Origin: Glossina fuscipes
Lineage: Eukaryota > Arthropoda > Insecta > Diptera > Glossinidae
Length of the DNA stretch: 64,000 nucleotides
Reading direction: 5' to 3'
Assembly (NCBI RefSeq): GCF_014805625.2
Contig: NW_023998455.1
Location: 5,534,666 to 5,598,665, forward strand
The notes under the pieces were generated by a model. The model worked only from the letters and a program-made list of their open reading frames with translations. It ran no database searches and had not been told where the DNA came from. Position numbers and translations under genes: made by a program. Shown piece after piece: positions 36,758 through 49,451 of this stretch (the first letter of the stretch is position 1; each line of letters opens with the position of its first letter).

Positions 36758-37155
36758 GTTGTTGTTATATTTGCTTCCACATTGTATTATTTGTATTTAG
36801 TTTATTCGTATTTCTTTTCTCAAATCGGTTACGTTAGTTATGCTCGTGCCGATCTTCAAATTTGATATGACATTTTAAGAAATGCGTTTTGCTTCGTAGG
36901 CAAGCCAAGTAAGCGACTGTCATGCAGTATTTTCTTCTTTTTTTTTTTTTTTGTTTCTTGATTGTGAAGCAACCATAAATACATGGCCCAAAGGTGTGAT
37001 ATCCATTCGATTTCATGACATAATAGAAGATAAGTTTTTTTTCTGTTAATATAATTTTTTTTTTTTTTTTTTGTTTTTTTTCATTTTTAAGCAAAGGAAA
37101 ATATCATATTAGGTGCAGTTTGCAATAATAAAAAGAGGCTTAAATAGAAACTTGT
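36111..37155. other. Gene-free stretch
   Basis: AT-rich DNA with an ATT/GTT microsatellite (36723-36767) and several T-runs. No gene is supported. Confidence 0.5.
36723..36767. repeat. (ATT)n(GTT)n microsatellite
   Basis: About twelve ATT units run into three to four GTT units, read directly. Confidence 0.95.
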
Positions 37156-37440
37156 CTAACTATTTATATGAAATACAGGCATCCCTCGTATAGCACGACT
37201 TATTCGTACCACGCCATATGGGAACCATGTCATAGGAAATATTTTTATTTTTATAGCAATCAACGAAGAGTGAGGGGAAGCCTCAGAGGACCCGCAAAGT
37301 GCATATATATATTTTTGATCAGCGTCCAATTTTGAATCGCACATGAAAGCATGTTTGTCTATTCGTTCAACTTTGCAGTATCTGTGGTGAACATTTTCCC
37401 GCCCATCCAAGGTCAATCCAAAAATCATAGCGATATGCAC
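37156..37440 (-). repeat. Family A copy, inverted
   Basis: On the minus strand: GGCGGGAAAATGTTCACCAC, ACTGCAAAGTTGAACGAATA, GACAAACATGC, ATTGGACGCTGATCAAAAAT, GCACTTTGCGGGTCCTCTGA and GGCTTCCCC. This aligns with 44810-44930. A 94-codon minus frame covering it is therefore not a gene. Confidence 0.7.
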
Positions 37441-37589
37441 CCCATTGCATCAAAACCAAGTCTTAAAGCATAGAATTTAATGGGACCTTCAATTTCGCTG
37501 CGAGTATACATATAAATAAAAAAAGTTTGTTTAATTTCAAGTTTTTATTTAAAAAAAAAATAAGAAATTCGTTTATTCTGTTGCACAGA

Positions 37590-37735
37590 GAGACAGAGTG
37601 ATGGACATGGACATGGAGATGGACATTAAATCGTTTTAGAATTTGATGCTGATAAAGAATATATAATATACACTTTGTGGGAACTCTGAAGTTTCCTTCT
37701 GTGCAGTGCAAACGTTTTGAGAAATCAAATTCAAT
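37590..37735 (+). repeat. Family A tail fragment
   Basis: GAGATGGACATTAAATCG, TTTAGAATTTGATGCTGATA, ACACTTTGTGGGAACTCTGA, AGTTTCCTTCTGTGCAGTGC and AAACGTTTTGAGAAAT match the tails at 44880 and 46530. It lies about 150 bases from an inverted copy. Confidence 0.7.
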
Positions 37736-39003
37736 CCTGATCATCCCGTGATGGACTGAAAAACCAATTGAAAAAAAATCTGACGGAATACATTTACGAT
37801 TTTTTGGAATCGTGTTGTATCGAAAAGATATTTGACATGTACCGTGTTAAACGAAGGACGCTTGTATGTAGCGCGACCGCGTTCTATTAACAAAAAAAAA
37901 AAGAAGATATTTTTTTGAGTTTATGGATACATAGTAATCGAAGTTGAATCAGCTTAAGGGCTATTGTCATCATTTTCCGTTGGACTTTATTTCCTTGTCA
38001 AAGGGGAAATTGCTTAGTTCAAATTAATCCTAAAGAACCTTTAATATATCCTTGAGTATACGCGGAAAGATGGCGAATTTTCACATAGTGGGCTTCTAGC
38101 AGAGTTGAACTCAACATCTATTTCTCTTTCTTTATTGAAGGCATTTAGGAGGATGTTTTTCTCAGATATTTCTTAGCTTCCGCAAGCAATCTCTACAAGA
38201 CTAGGCCGCGAAAATGACCTTTTAACCTTTCTGCCTTTCACTTATGAAATTTGTTCCTGCCATTCTTGGGCAACTGACTAAGCGAAAAACTCTAATTGAA
38301 TTATAATTTTTCTATACTTGTTCAAGTTACGTAAGATTAAGTGTTTTTAAATTAGTGAAGAAACAAAAAAAAAGACATTTTTAAAAGAATTTTTGTAAAA
38401 TTTTATTTTTATTATATGCATGCAATGGCAGTAAAACCCGGTAACTTCAATGGAACTTATTACCAAAGATTTTCTTTTTACAGTAATCAGTTCGTTCTTT
38501 TTCGTTTTCCATTTTTTAACTTTGTTTTCTACATACTCGTACACACGTATCTATCCGTGTACGTGTGCTATGAAATGACGTAGTGATGCACTGTTAGAAT
38601 CGTGCGATCAGTTTTTAATGCATCACTAGATCACCAAAACACAAACACATATTCGGTAAACAACACCCTTACCACCGCCATCACCACCTCCACGAAATTT
38701 TAACTATACATACCTACTAACGTTATATGTATAGTGTATGTTTGGAAAGACAGACATGATGCTATGCAGTGCAGTATGCGGCACACATATTAACTCAACA
38801 ATTGCAATTTTCTTACTAATGCTTATTGCTGTTACAAAAGCAGAGGTTGTGAATCTTGTTTAACCTCTTGCTGAGTTCACTTTAAAAGTTTTTAAGAAAA
38901 TAACAAAAAATAAGGCAATGGTTTGCTTTATTTTTTTTTTTTTTATTTTTTTTTTTTTTGACTAGTATGTAAGTTTATTTAGACTATAGACTGACTGTAC
39001 GAT

Positions 39004-39100
39004 GATCGTCCTCATCGTCATAGTCATCATCATCATCATCATCATCGCCATCACCATAATCATCATCATCATCATCATCGTCGTTGTCATCGTAATCATC
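39004..39100. repeat. (ATC)n imperfect microsatellite
   Basis: Two runs of CATCAT separated by CGCCATCACCATAATC and followed by TCGTCGTTGTCATC. It gives a false poly-Asp frame on the minus strand. Confidence 0.95.
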
Positions 39101-39802
39101 AATAGAAAATGCTGTGTAATGTAGTGTGAAGGTAACAACACACAGAGAAAGAGTCAGGCGTCCAGTCATTCGTACGTAAAGAAAATTTTTTGATGAAAAC
39201 TGTAAATTTACGAACGAACCCCTTACGTTAATCACCAACAATGAATCGCGCACAGCATGAGGAAGAATTTTTTTTTATTTTTTTTTTTTCCATTTTTTTT
39301 CTCAACAACAACCAAAATATCACAATGATAAATATTTTGGGAATCTTTTAAGATATACTGTACAATGCGATGCAGTTCCTGTTCGTTGTGTTCTTCGTTT
39401 TGTATTATTTTTTTTATTTTTGTCTAAGGAGTGGGCTTCAAATAATAAATGAAATTAAAAGCATTGCAGCATACGCAGTAATGGTAGTAATGCAAGAAGA
39501 GGAAAGGTAATTAAAGTTGATTTTTGTTGCTTTAAAAATCTTATGTAATTACCGTAAAGCATTAGACTTATCTATGACGGCAGTAGCGATGGCGGTAATC
39601 GTGAAGCGGGTAGTGATCTTCAGGTGCCTTTCTATCGAATATCTTGAAAGCATGTTCTTTGTAAACTAAGTTCATTTAATCATTAAGCGATCGGTATTCA
39701 AAGATCATCGTTAAAATTCATTTTCGCTTTATGGCATGTGACAATGTCATCATTGAAAAATTTTCTTTTCTTTTGTTCTTTATTTTTTCTTTTTTTTCCT
39801 CA

Positions 39803-39827
39803 TCTCTCTCTCTCTCTCTCTCTCTCT
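39803..39827. repeat. (TC)n microsatellite
   Basis: Uninterrupted TC dinucleotides, read directly. Confidence 0.95.
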
Positions 39828-41013
39828 GTGAGTTTAGCATAATTTTTCAGATTTCTTAAAAAGATAAGAGATTTGTGAAAATATCTTATGGTTCGTTAGT
39901 GTGTTAAGTGAAAAAGCGAAACCAAGGTGTCGCACAGATGCCACAAAGACTGTATTTACTTTGGTTTGCATATATCCATATTTTGCTTTAGCATATATAT
40001 GGATAATTTTATGCGTATACATTGTTGGTTGGTCAATGACCATATCAGGCTTAACAGGCAAAGAACGACAAACGGTAGCCAACGGTGCTTATGACTTTAG
40101 ATTCATTATTCATGTTAGAAAATCGCCTAATAGATGATAATACATTTTTGAAGGAATGTTTTATTGAAAAATTAATTAAATAGCTATCGTTTAGCTGGAA
40201 GGACGCTTTCATTAATTCAATTAAACATTCCATTAAGTGAATAATCCGACTAAACTTCTCATCGAAAATTTGATTAGACCTTGATGCGGAGACCAGCACT
40301 GAAAGGCTTGATTAAAAGTAACTTGACAAAGAAAGTTTGCCAATGGTTGGAGAAAATTCACTTCTTATGCAATCTGCTCTATCAGTGAAAAGGCGTCCAT
40401 TTCTTCGACTTGTATGTTTTCATGGATATAACTGAGCCTCGTTTATTCATATACCACAAATCAGAGTACATTTCCAGTATCTCTCTCACTTTTCGAAATT
40501 TAAAGAATTCTAATCGTAAAGAGAATAATAAGAGCAGGAAAATCACTTGAAGTAATGCTATGTTAGCATATAGTTTTCGATATCTATGAGCAGATTGAGA
40601 AATAATCATCCAACGTAGGCAAATGATCGTATAGCTTATGGCTTCGCGGATGGACAAGTAACCGAATTTACTGACACCCATTGATCATTGAACGCAGTTC
40701 CTCTTAAAATGTTCTTGTCCAAATAAATTGCAAGTTTTCAAGTTTTAAAGTTTAAATTTAATTAAATAATTTCATTGAATTTCATTTCTTTTAAAAATTG
40801 TTTAGGAAAAGATGACAACTAAAACTAAGAAAAAACAAAATATTAAATATAAAAATGAAGAAGCATTGCCCTGTTGAATACGCCGCTCCTTTGCTTTTCT
40901 AGGGAATTCAAAATTAGCAACAAGCTTATTAATGCCATCAAATTGTGATTTTCAATCAGCTCCACAGAGTTTTTGAGGTATGCCACAGCATCGCGTAGCT
41001 TCTCATTGCGTGC

Positions 41014-41400
41014 ATGTTTAGGCGAGAGCCCCTGTGTCTAGAGGATCTGGCGGTCCAAGACCGCCTACAGCGAGGAGCTGGGATGCTTATGGACGATGAA
41101 AGCATGCGCGAAACTCTCGATACTCTTGGGCATCGATTTAATGTGCGCCGTGTTGTGTTCATGCATAAGTGTATGCATGAGAAGTTCCCCAAAAGGATAA
41201 AAGGAATTTGTTCAACTATTTGCTTTTTTAACAGGATTGCTACGCTTTATCATCGTTCTCGCTCACTCGCCCTGCCGATGCCCAAATGCCGCACAACAAG
41301 TTACCAGGGTTCAAAGTTCTTCAACCACATCGCCCGTTACTTTCAAGTCGAACATGCGCAAATACTACTTCACTTTTTCGCCTCTCCCCATCCATAATCC
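41014..41400 (+). pseudogene. Non-LTR retrotransposon C-terminal fragment
   Basis: A 127-codon open frame reads like the region after the reverse transcriptase of a Jockey/CR1-type element. EDLAVQDRLQRGAGMLMD is followed by LDTLGHRFNVRRVVFMHKC, the usual L-x-x-RR/HR-x-V helix. Then come RSRSLALPMPKCRTTSYQG and SKFFNHIARYF, matching the R-x-x-P-x-x-R-T-x-x-Y-x-x-SF-x-x-x-x-x-R-x-W type terminus. No RT core or endonuclease is present upstream, where stops occur at once. The frame being open over its whole length suggests a younger insertion than the other relics. Its higher GC than the flanks also marks it as foreign. I do not think it is a host gene. Confidence 0.65.
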
Positions 41401-44239
41401 ATAATGCCCTGTCTGGGCAGTCAAAATTAATCACTCGTTATAAGTTAATAAGAGCAAGTGCCAACACTTTTACGTGACACAAAATTCACTTACTATTCAA
41501 GTATTTTAAGCACATAATGTCGTCAATTTTTGTGAGAAGTAGAGTATATCTTCGAACGGTGGAAGGATTACAGTTAACCTAGACGTAGTGTTTCATTCCT
41601 AATCCTAAGCAATTGGATCCTAAAGAACATATATCCTTGATCAACTTATGGTTCTGATCCGGTTTAATCTTGTTTCTCTATCCATCCATCCACCTGTATA
41701 CTGATCTGTCTGCGTGTTCTATGTTATTCGAAAATTCGCGATTAATAGAAAATATACATTCGAAACCAGAAACCAGGGCCGCTTGCAAGTTTGAAAATGA
41801 TACGCCCAAGCTACGGCTCCACAGTCTTTAATTTATAAATGATAAGAGATGTTCGTCTGGGACGTCTTTTGGTCACTTGAAAGGCCGCTTATGAAACTGT
41901 ATCCAATTGATTAACTAGCATGACCATTTTTCAATATATTATTCTACACCTTGGCCTGAGATGGTGTCACCAGACTCTCTCTTACTTCTTCTCTTTAATA
42001 ATCTTTTTTTATTTTGAGAGAAGAGGAGAACAAAGCTAGATTTTATACAAGCATCAGTTAAGTTAACGCACAAAAAGCAGAATAGAATAACTCTTAACTT
42101 TAAATCACCAAATAGGCTGCAAAGTAGACGCTAATCGTATCCCAGATCAAATAGGAGAAGAATGTAGTCAACAAGACAGCAATTTGCCTAACAGTTATCA
42201 TGTATCAGATGTATTCAGTGAGCGAGCGAACGAATCATCTGTGAAGCATTATCTATGTATTTATCAATTTGACTTATCCTTTTAAAGGTAAAATGGAAAT
42301 AAAGACGAATACGAAATAATATTTTACGATACGCAAGGTTTTAGCGACGAATTAATGATGATGTAGTACGGCCTTATGCATGTTACATAAGTAAAAGCTG
42401 AATAGTAAACGTTTCCAACTGAACGTATTAGCAAGTCTGAAGGAAAAGATGAGTAAGCAAGTAGAGCACCTGCTCATCATGTTTGCATGATGTGATATGC
42501 GCTACTATTTGCGACTATTCATATTCATAATCATCTTCCTTTATTGGAGTGGACTCACGCGTTCTAAAACAATAACAATTTCTTCATAGAATAAAAAGAA
42601 AGAAAATTTGCGCGTTTTTTGCCAAGAATTTCATAAAACTCTCATAAATCTTTTATAAGTAACACTCAAAAAGCAATAATGCTATTTCAGCGCCATTGTG
42701 TGCTAAATAGATTTCAAAAAGGCGATACAAATTTTTTCTAAACAACACAAGAACAATGGACCAACATGGTAGAAAGAGAGTGGGCCTCATGAACAACATC
42801 AACTGCAACAACAACAGCAGACGCAGACAAACTGAAAATAGAAAATAACCGGTGTTTTGTTTTGTAAAGGAAAACAAGAAAATGTCATCATCATCATCGT
42901 TAGGATCGGTGTACACATGTGTATATATAATATAGTAAATGTAAAATGAGGTAAAACAAAAAAAGAAAAAAAGAAAAATAAATAAATAAATAAAGTAAAA
43001 TAAACCTTAAAAGATACCAGGCATCCTACAGGGACCAAAGCCAGTTGTTGCATAATATTGCGTTTTTACAGCTACTTAAATTGCTGCCAATAACGCTACT
43101 GTTAACATCAAACTCATGCTGATGCTGTGCAAACTAAAATCGAACAAACACGCAAAACTTGTTAAGATTCAAGCCATCGAGAACATGCGCACCCGGCCTT
43201 TATGTCATAAGAAAAAATTTGTTTAGAAATATGAGCAAAAAAAAAAAAAAACATAACCTTAAAGATGACAATTGTCGAAGATTGGAAACAAAAATAATAT
43301 ATATATACATATATATATATATATATGTATTTATTTTCAGTTTACAAACAATGCGGTCAATTTTGCTTTTTCCGCTTCTGCGTAAATGTTTCTATCTAAT
43401 AATCTGTGGCCTTCATCATCCACCGAAAATCCTATTTCTTTCTTTTAACCATACATTGGCTCTTCCCGTTTATCTCTCGTAACCATTGTCTGGCATCTAA
43501 TATTGACCAGTTGTGTGCGTACCAAAAAAAAATGTAAATAAAAATCAATTTGTTTATAACAAAGAAGGAAAACAATAGAAAAACAAGCAACTGAAGAGGC
43601 GTGTGACGTTCAACTATTCGACGTTCGTAACCATATTGTTTTAAATCTTTTCTTTCATTTCTGTGACAGCAGACATTTCCACGTCTTTAAATTGAGGGTG
43701 GTTTTCGTCTAATCGTCTTCATAGGCCAGGCTTTCCATGTTCCGTTTTAGTAATCGGATTTTTCAAGTGGTCAATATGTGCACTTAATTATTCTTAATAG
43801 CATTAAAGCATGGAGCGCAGCAGATGTTTACGTAAAATAAATTTTAATTAAATTATTTCAAATTTTCATAATTTATATAACAACTTTACACAATGACTTT
43901 TAGCGATTGACGTATTTCGGTGAGTGAGTGTTTTCATCAGTTTACTCCACACCATTCGAAATCTTTGTAAAGACAAACTTGGTGTTTGGAGTGTCTAACT
44001 CTTTGCAGGTCTTGGACTTGCCTAGTGAGCTTCATATCAATAATGCGCTTAATTTTATTAAAGGGAACAGAGTAGAACTATCCCGTCTGTCTTAGTTGTT
44101 AGCGCTCAGCCTGCTTTCAGTTCTCGATTTTCTTTCCTTGGTATAAAATTGACAGATAAGAAAACTAATTTCGATCAGGGCCGATCATTATCTTAAAAAA
44201 GACAAAAGAAGCAAAAGAATAAAATTTTTGTTTTCTATA
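41401..44239. other. Gene-free stretch
   Basis: A CTATCCATCCATCC run near 41680 hints at a dispersed-repeat remnant. An AT microsatellite lies at 43297-43330. No gene is supported; frames at 42653-43053 and 43159-43482 run through simple repeats. Confidence 0.5.
43297..43330. repeat. (AT)n microsatellite
   Basis: AT dinucleotides with ACAT interruptions, read directly. Confidence 0.9.
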
Positions 44240-45000
44240 ATATGGAGTGGGCGCAGATGATTTTTTCTATTTTCAAAATACAAGTTTTTATCATGTGGCA
44301 TGTGGGCGTTGTAGGCGTGTCCCTTAGAAAGTTTAGGTCAATTCCAAATTCTTTTGCAAATTTTTAGACAATGTCTTCATTTTCGCTAACAGGAGAATGT
44401 TTGCAGAATGTTACTACAAAGTTACGCAACAGACACAGAGAGATGGACAAACGAACTGACGGACATGTTTAGGTGCATTCCATACTTGAATCTGGCCAAC
44501 ATTTTGCATACGTTTTGAGGTTTTTGAGGCTTATTTCTGTGCGTTATAAAGATATTGCAAAAACAATTAAAATTTGATATGCTGTAATACTGGGTAGGCG
44601 TGGTCAATTTTATCCATTTTTGTATGCAAATGTTAAATGAGCAAAAAAATCAATTTTTTCATTCCTTTTGAAAAGCGGAAATGCTACCAGCTTACGTGAT
44701 GCTGTGGGTGTGCCGTTCGACCGATGTGGCCCATCTCCAACAGGGAACTGTGTGCAAGAACGTCCAATGTTTCTGCCAAATTTGAAGTCGATAACTTCAT
44801 TTTTGCGGCCAATAGAATGTTTACAACAGACATTACACACAAAGACGGACAGACGGACATGCTTAAAACAATTCAGAATCTGACGCTGATCAAGAATACA
44901 TACATTTTGTGGAGTTTCTGAAGCTTATTTCTGAGCGTTTTAAACGGCTTAACAAAAGGAATATACCCCTCAGCCTTCGGTGATGGGTATAAAAACTGAT
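44240..45000 (+). repeat. Dispersed repeat family A, best copy, two units
   Basis: Unit 1 (about 44270-44560) and unit 2 (about 44590-45000) are diverged versions of one pattern. Each has a GTGGGCGTTGTAGGCGTG- or GTGGGTGTGCCGTTCGAC-like start, CAAATTT, an AGGAGAATGTTT / ATAGAATGTTT block, an ACAGAC...GACGGACATG block and a TTATTTCTG(A/T)GCGTT block. Unit 2 ends with TATACCC (44962-44968), a 16-base loop and GGGTATA (44985-44991), then AAAAAC. Fragments elsewhere in the window match one unit or the other. It has no coding capacity, so it is probably non-autonomous. Confidence 0.75.
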
Positions 45001-46449
45001 TTTCTCAAGAAATACTATATATCTCAAGTGATACTATATCCTAGGAGCTTCCAGAGTTCCGAAGAGTAGAAGAAACATATTTTCACGAATCTTTTCGAGT
45101 TACCGATGATGTTTACCTATATCTACCAAAAGATGATCCCTTAATGGTTTTCGACCTGTCAAGGTCATTAAAATAAAGATAGAAAGATGAAATTTGGCAT
45201 AAATCATCCTTCGTCGATTAAAAATTGAATTTTAAAAATAAAGCTGCAAATCTGCCTCCACACACGCCCACCATAAATGAGAAGTTGTACCCACCTCGGA
45301 AAACAATGTATCTATAATTGGACGAAAGGCATGCTCTAAAGTAAATTGGATGCAAATTGCTATTAATATTTTGTCCTTGATTTTGGATATGCCAGCAAAT
45401 TAAGTGAAACCATTTCCGGGCTGAATATCAGGATGGTCTTAGAGGACATGCGCATCATAAGTTTTTGGAAACATCTTCACAGCTTCCAAAAATTGCCGGT
45501 TTTTTCGAGGTTATTTCAGTTCATTTGGCATTGTGTGTGGTGTCCCTCAAGGGGCAAGACCAAAGCCTAAAGAATGCGTTTTTTTTTTTTTCGACAAAAT
45601 CCTTTGGTCAAAAGGAAAGATATTATTAGGCAAACCTTTAAAAGTGTTTGCAGCTATTTTCTGGAGGAATCTTTAAGGTTCTGTAGTAAGCAATGCAATC
45701 GGTTCGAATTTGAATTTAAAAAACAACAACAAAATAATAAATAAAATCAAACCGCAGTCTTGCTTGTAGAGAAATACGCAGAATGTTGTCGCACTCTTTA
45801 TTCCTGTGTAATTGCTCAGTGTTTTAACGGAAAAGAAAGTGAAAGATATTTCGCTATAATTCGCTGGCTTCTTGGGATACGTCAAAGATACAATTGCATG
45901 TTATACGCTTTATATGCAGCGAAATGAGAAAGAAAACGGTTTGCAAGTGTATAGTTGAAAAACCGATTTCATAACAAAGGCTACAAAGGCTGCTTTTAAC
46001 TAAGAAACGTGTTAGTCTAGTAAGAAAGTTAATAATAGTTAGGTAAAATATTAGAGTGTAACCTCTGTCAATTGACGGCCATAACAGGCAGGTGTGCTCT
46101 TCGAGAAAACGCACGAAATTTTAAGGAAAAAATTTTTCAATGGCAATGAATTTTTGTCAACATTACTAGAGGCACTTGTCGAAGTAAAAGAGAAGAAAAT
46201 AAAAACAAGTAAGAAAATTATATTCGACGGCGATCGATTGTTTTATGCCCGTCAACGCTTAATCCTGGTGATCTCTGGAGCTTTTCATAAATTTTTGAAA
46301 TTTCAATATCCGAAAATGTTGAGAAGGCTTTGCCTATTTTGCACAGATGCTGCTGGACCATCCACAGAATGCATATTTTTATACTTGTACTTGCTGAGCT
46401 TTCTAGGCAATGGTCTCAGTTATACTGCGGCCATATCCTTTCATTAATC
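45001..46449. other. Gene-free stretch
   Basis: It may include diverged parts of dispersed repeats (for example ACACGCCCACC near 45262). A 117-codon frame at 46094-46447 has no recognisable domain and runs into a repeat. No gene is called. Confidence 0.4.
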
Positions 46450-46630
46450 TGACGCAATTTCAATATCAATCAGGAGAACGTTTACCAATGATTTTACAAA
46501 GACAGAGAGGCGAGCAAATACGCTTAAATCAGTTCAGAATTTGATGCTGATCAGGAATACATACACTTTGCGAGGTCTCTGAGAATTGCTTCTGCAAACG
46601 TTGCAAACGTTTTGACAAGACGTGACGGCT
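46450..46630 (+). repeat. Family A tail copy
   Basis: GGAGAACGTTTACCAATG, TTACAAAGACAGAGAGGCGA, CAGTTCAGAATTTGATGCTG, ATCAGGAATACATACACTTT and GCAAACGTTTTGACAAGACG follow 44810-44960. Confidence 0.75.
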
Positions 46631-47492
46631 ATGGAATGTACAACAGTAAAAACAAACGAAAACTCCAACATCGTGAACTTAGTACAAAGTTCGGAACACG
46701 ATTTTTCAGCTAAACTGCTATTCGCGTAAGTCGAGACTAATGCAGAAATTCGGTTAATTATTGGAAAGACAAGTATGCAGGGTTAGCTTTTTATTTTTTT
46801 ATTTAAAAAATATATCTATCTATAGGTAGTCAAGCATTAACTAATTCTAAAAATTTCATAAGTGTTTCCTTAATTTGCATTGAATCTATTTTAAAATATG
46901 GAAAAAAGCAGAAAATACCAATCACAGCACGTAACAGTGGAGGACACTATTCAATGCTGATACTTAAGTGCTTTTGCATCAAAGCGCGATAGCAATAAAA
47001 GGTATTGTTTTGTTGCCGGACGGACAGGCAGTTATATATTTTTCTACCTTTTTTTTTTTATTTATTTACTTTTTTCTTTACATAACTAATAATATACATG
47101 ACCTACTTCCTCTGCAGCTTTCTAGTTTGTTTTGTTAATATTTATATACATATAAGTTTAATTAAATTCCTCTAAAGCATAACAAGCGAATGTTTGCATT
47201 TTAATTAACCGAAAACGATATCACGATATTGCGGATATCTCTCTACCTGCTCTTAACTTAAACATAAGATAATAAATACTAAACTATCAGTCTTTCTGCT
47301 GTTTTTCTTTTCTTTTCTTTTTTTCTGTTTTTCATTCGAGACCCCTTAAGGTCACAAAAAATAATCTGTAGCTACTGTATTTGCAAATTTTCCAAAAGCG
47401 AAGAAAAAAACCAAAAAAATAAAATAATAATAATAATAAGTAAACACAATAAATTGAACAAATTTTTGATAGTAATCAATAATAATAAACAG

Positions 47493-47545
47493 AAAAAAAA
47501 AAAAAAAAATATATATAAAAAAATATATATATATATATATATATA
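47493..47545. repeat. Poly-A and (AT)n tract
   Basis: An A-run is followed by AT dinucleotides, read directly. Confidence 0.9.
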
Positions 47546-49156
47546 AATATGTATATTAAAATAAAAATTGTAAAAAAAAAAAAAGAATTGAAAATAAAAA
47601 TGAAAATGAAAAAGAAATCTAAATATAAAAAATCGACAACCTCAAATGTAGCAAACAACAATAAGAATAACAAATAGATATTTAAGGCAACATTGTGCCA
47701 AAAAACTTTGCTACTGCAATTGTTGTTTATCTGCTCGGTTAGAGTTTGAAGGCATAAAGAAAATAACAACAACATTAAAATGCAATCTTTTTGCAAGTTA
47801 ACAAAGATCGCTGTTATTGTTTTTGTTGCTGTCGTCATCGTCATCGTCATCGTTTTATGGCACGTTTTATATGTATTCGAAAAAAGACCCCTTTAAAATA
47901 AAGGAGAGATTTTCTGTTTTATTCATTTTTTTTTTTTTGCTTTTTCTCAGTTTTTTAGTTTTATTATTATTTGATTTTTTGGCAGAGATTTTATATAAAC
48001 GATTTTTTGTTTCTTTAGTTACTTATATGTGAACAACAAGCAGCGCAACGACAACAACTAAAACAATATCTTGTTAAGATATGATTTGTTAGATACGCGA
48101 CAAGTAGACTTAATTATCATTTTCATGTTTTAAACATAAATAATGCATTAGTTATTAGCTATTGAGGAGGATAGAGGGGCTTTGTTGTAATGTATTGGGC
48201 ATTAGTTGGTAAATAAACCTTAAAACTGCATTGGTTAACTTATTGAGAAGCGTTCCTTCTTAACTATGGAAAACACAGGTAGAAAAAGTTTTAAGAGCAT
48301 TAAGGCCACTCCAACCGCTAATCGGGATAAATTTTTCCAAAAAAAAGAAAAAAAAAAACACCAAGTCCCTGCCGGTTGATGTCAAACTTTTTTTTCTCAA
48401 ATATTTAATGTTTTCTCACATTGATGGCTACAAGTGAAGTAAATAAGTTTGCAGTGGGCCAACGAAATCGTTTGGACCAAATTCTAAAATATTGGCGTTG
48501 GGAGCAAACCTCCTCACAGATAAGCTCGTAGCCTACGATAAACCTAAATCCTAAATTCTGGACGCTATAGCAAATATTCACACCAAGTTATAAGGTATTT
48601 GTGCTCTTACCTTTAAGGAAATAATAAAGTCAAATAAAATCGAATCCAATTCAAATAAACAAAAGACAATTCCAATTGAACAATTACTCGCTATTTTTAT
48701 AATACAATGGTCGCCTGTTTTCTCTTATTTTTTTTTTTTTTCAAGAAAACAATACTTTTATTCAATTCTTATATAGAATTCATCTTAGCCATCTCTACCT
48801 ACATAAGCACAAAACGTATTCACGCTTTTAACAGATATTCTCAATATAATGTTAGGCTGCTTTTGCATAACTCCCACCCACCCATTCAAGTTAAGCCATT
48901 CAGCTAACGTTACTACGTATCACAAGATACGTAAGTATTTTTTATCCGCGGATAGTTGTCGATGCATTTTTTATACCTATCGGCAGATCAAAAATAAATT
49001 TCTAATGCAAAAGAAGACATTTTCAGCGTTAGTTATTGCTCTGTTAACCCATTGTTGCTATTATGCATGCATATACGTATGTATATGGGTATGTTTTGCG
49101 AGTTTCATGTTGTCTAAAATCGCGATAAAATTGTGCTGAAAATCTACATACACATT

Positions 49157-49214
49157 TGTGTGTGTGTGTGTATGTGTGTGTGTGTGTATGTGTGTGTGTG
49201 TGTGTGTGCGTGTG
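49157..49214. repeat. (GT)n microsatellite with TATG interruptions
   Basis: About 58 bases of TG dinucleotides with two TATG interruptions. Confidence 0.95.
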
Positions 49215-49283
49215 ATATCATTCTAAGGAAGACATGAAGAAGAAAGCATTTTGTTTAAAGGTCTTTTTCATTTTATTTTCCCC

Positions 49284-49305
49284 CTTCTTCTTCTTCTTCT
49301 TCTTC
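49284..49305. repeat. (TTC)n microsatellite
   Basis: Seven TTC units, read directly. Confidence 0.95.
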
Positions 49306-49415
49306 TAGATATTTGCATATATTTATTTAGCATAACGCGCAATTGATTGTATCGACACGAAAAATATGTTTTGCAACAAGCTCAACCTCTAAATTTTGTC
49401 GTATACTTATATATG

Positions 49416-49418
<3 letters not shown>

Positions 49419-49449
<31 letters not shown>
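49419..49449. repeat. (AT)n microsatellite
   Basis: AT dinucleotides, read directly. Confidence 0.95.

Positions 49450-49451
<2 letters not shown>

Larger units (their letters stand above)
37736..41013. other. Gene-free stretch with microsatellites
   Basis: It contains ATC-type repeats (39004-39100) and a TC tract (39803-39827). A 99-codon minus frame at 40382-40681 has one strongly hydrophobic segment but no recognised family. No gene is called. Confidence 0.4.

Noticed and set aside
38984..39253. Minus-strand poly-Asp protein
   Set aside because: The Asp run is a translation of the ATC microsatellite at 39004-39100.
46094..46447. 117-codon plus-strand frame
   Set aside because: It has no motif, starts at an unsupported TTG-rich context and grades into a family A region.
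47476..47850. 124-codon minus-strand Phe/Ile-rich frame
   Set aside because: It is driven by poly-A and AT tracts with no domain.
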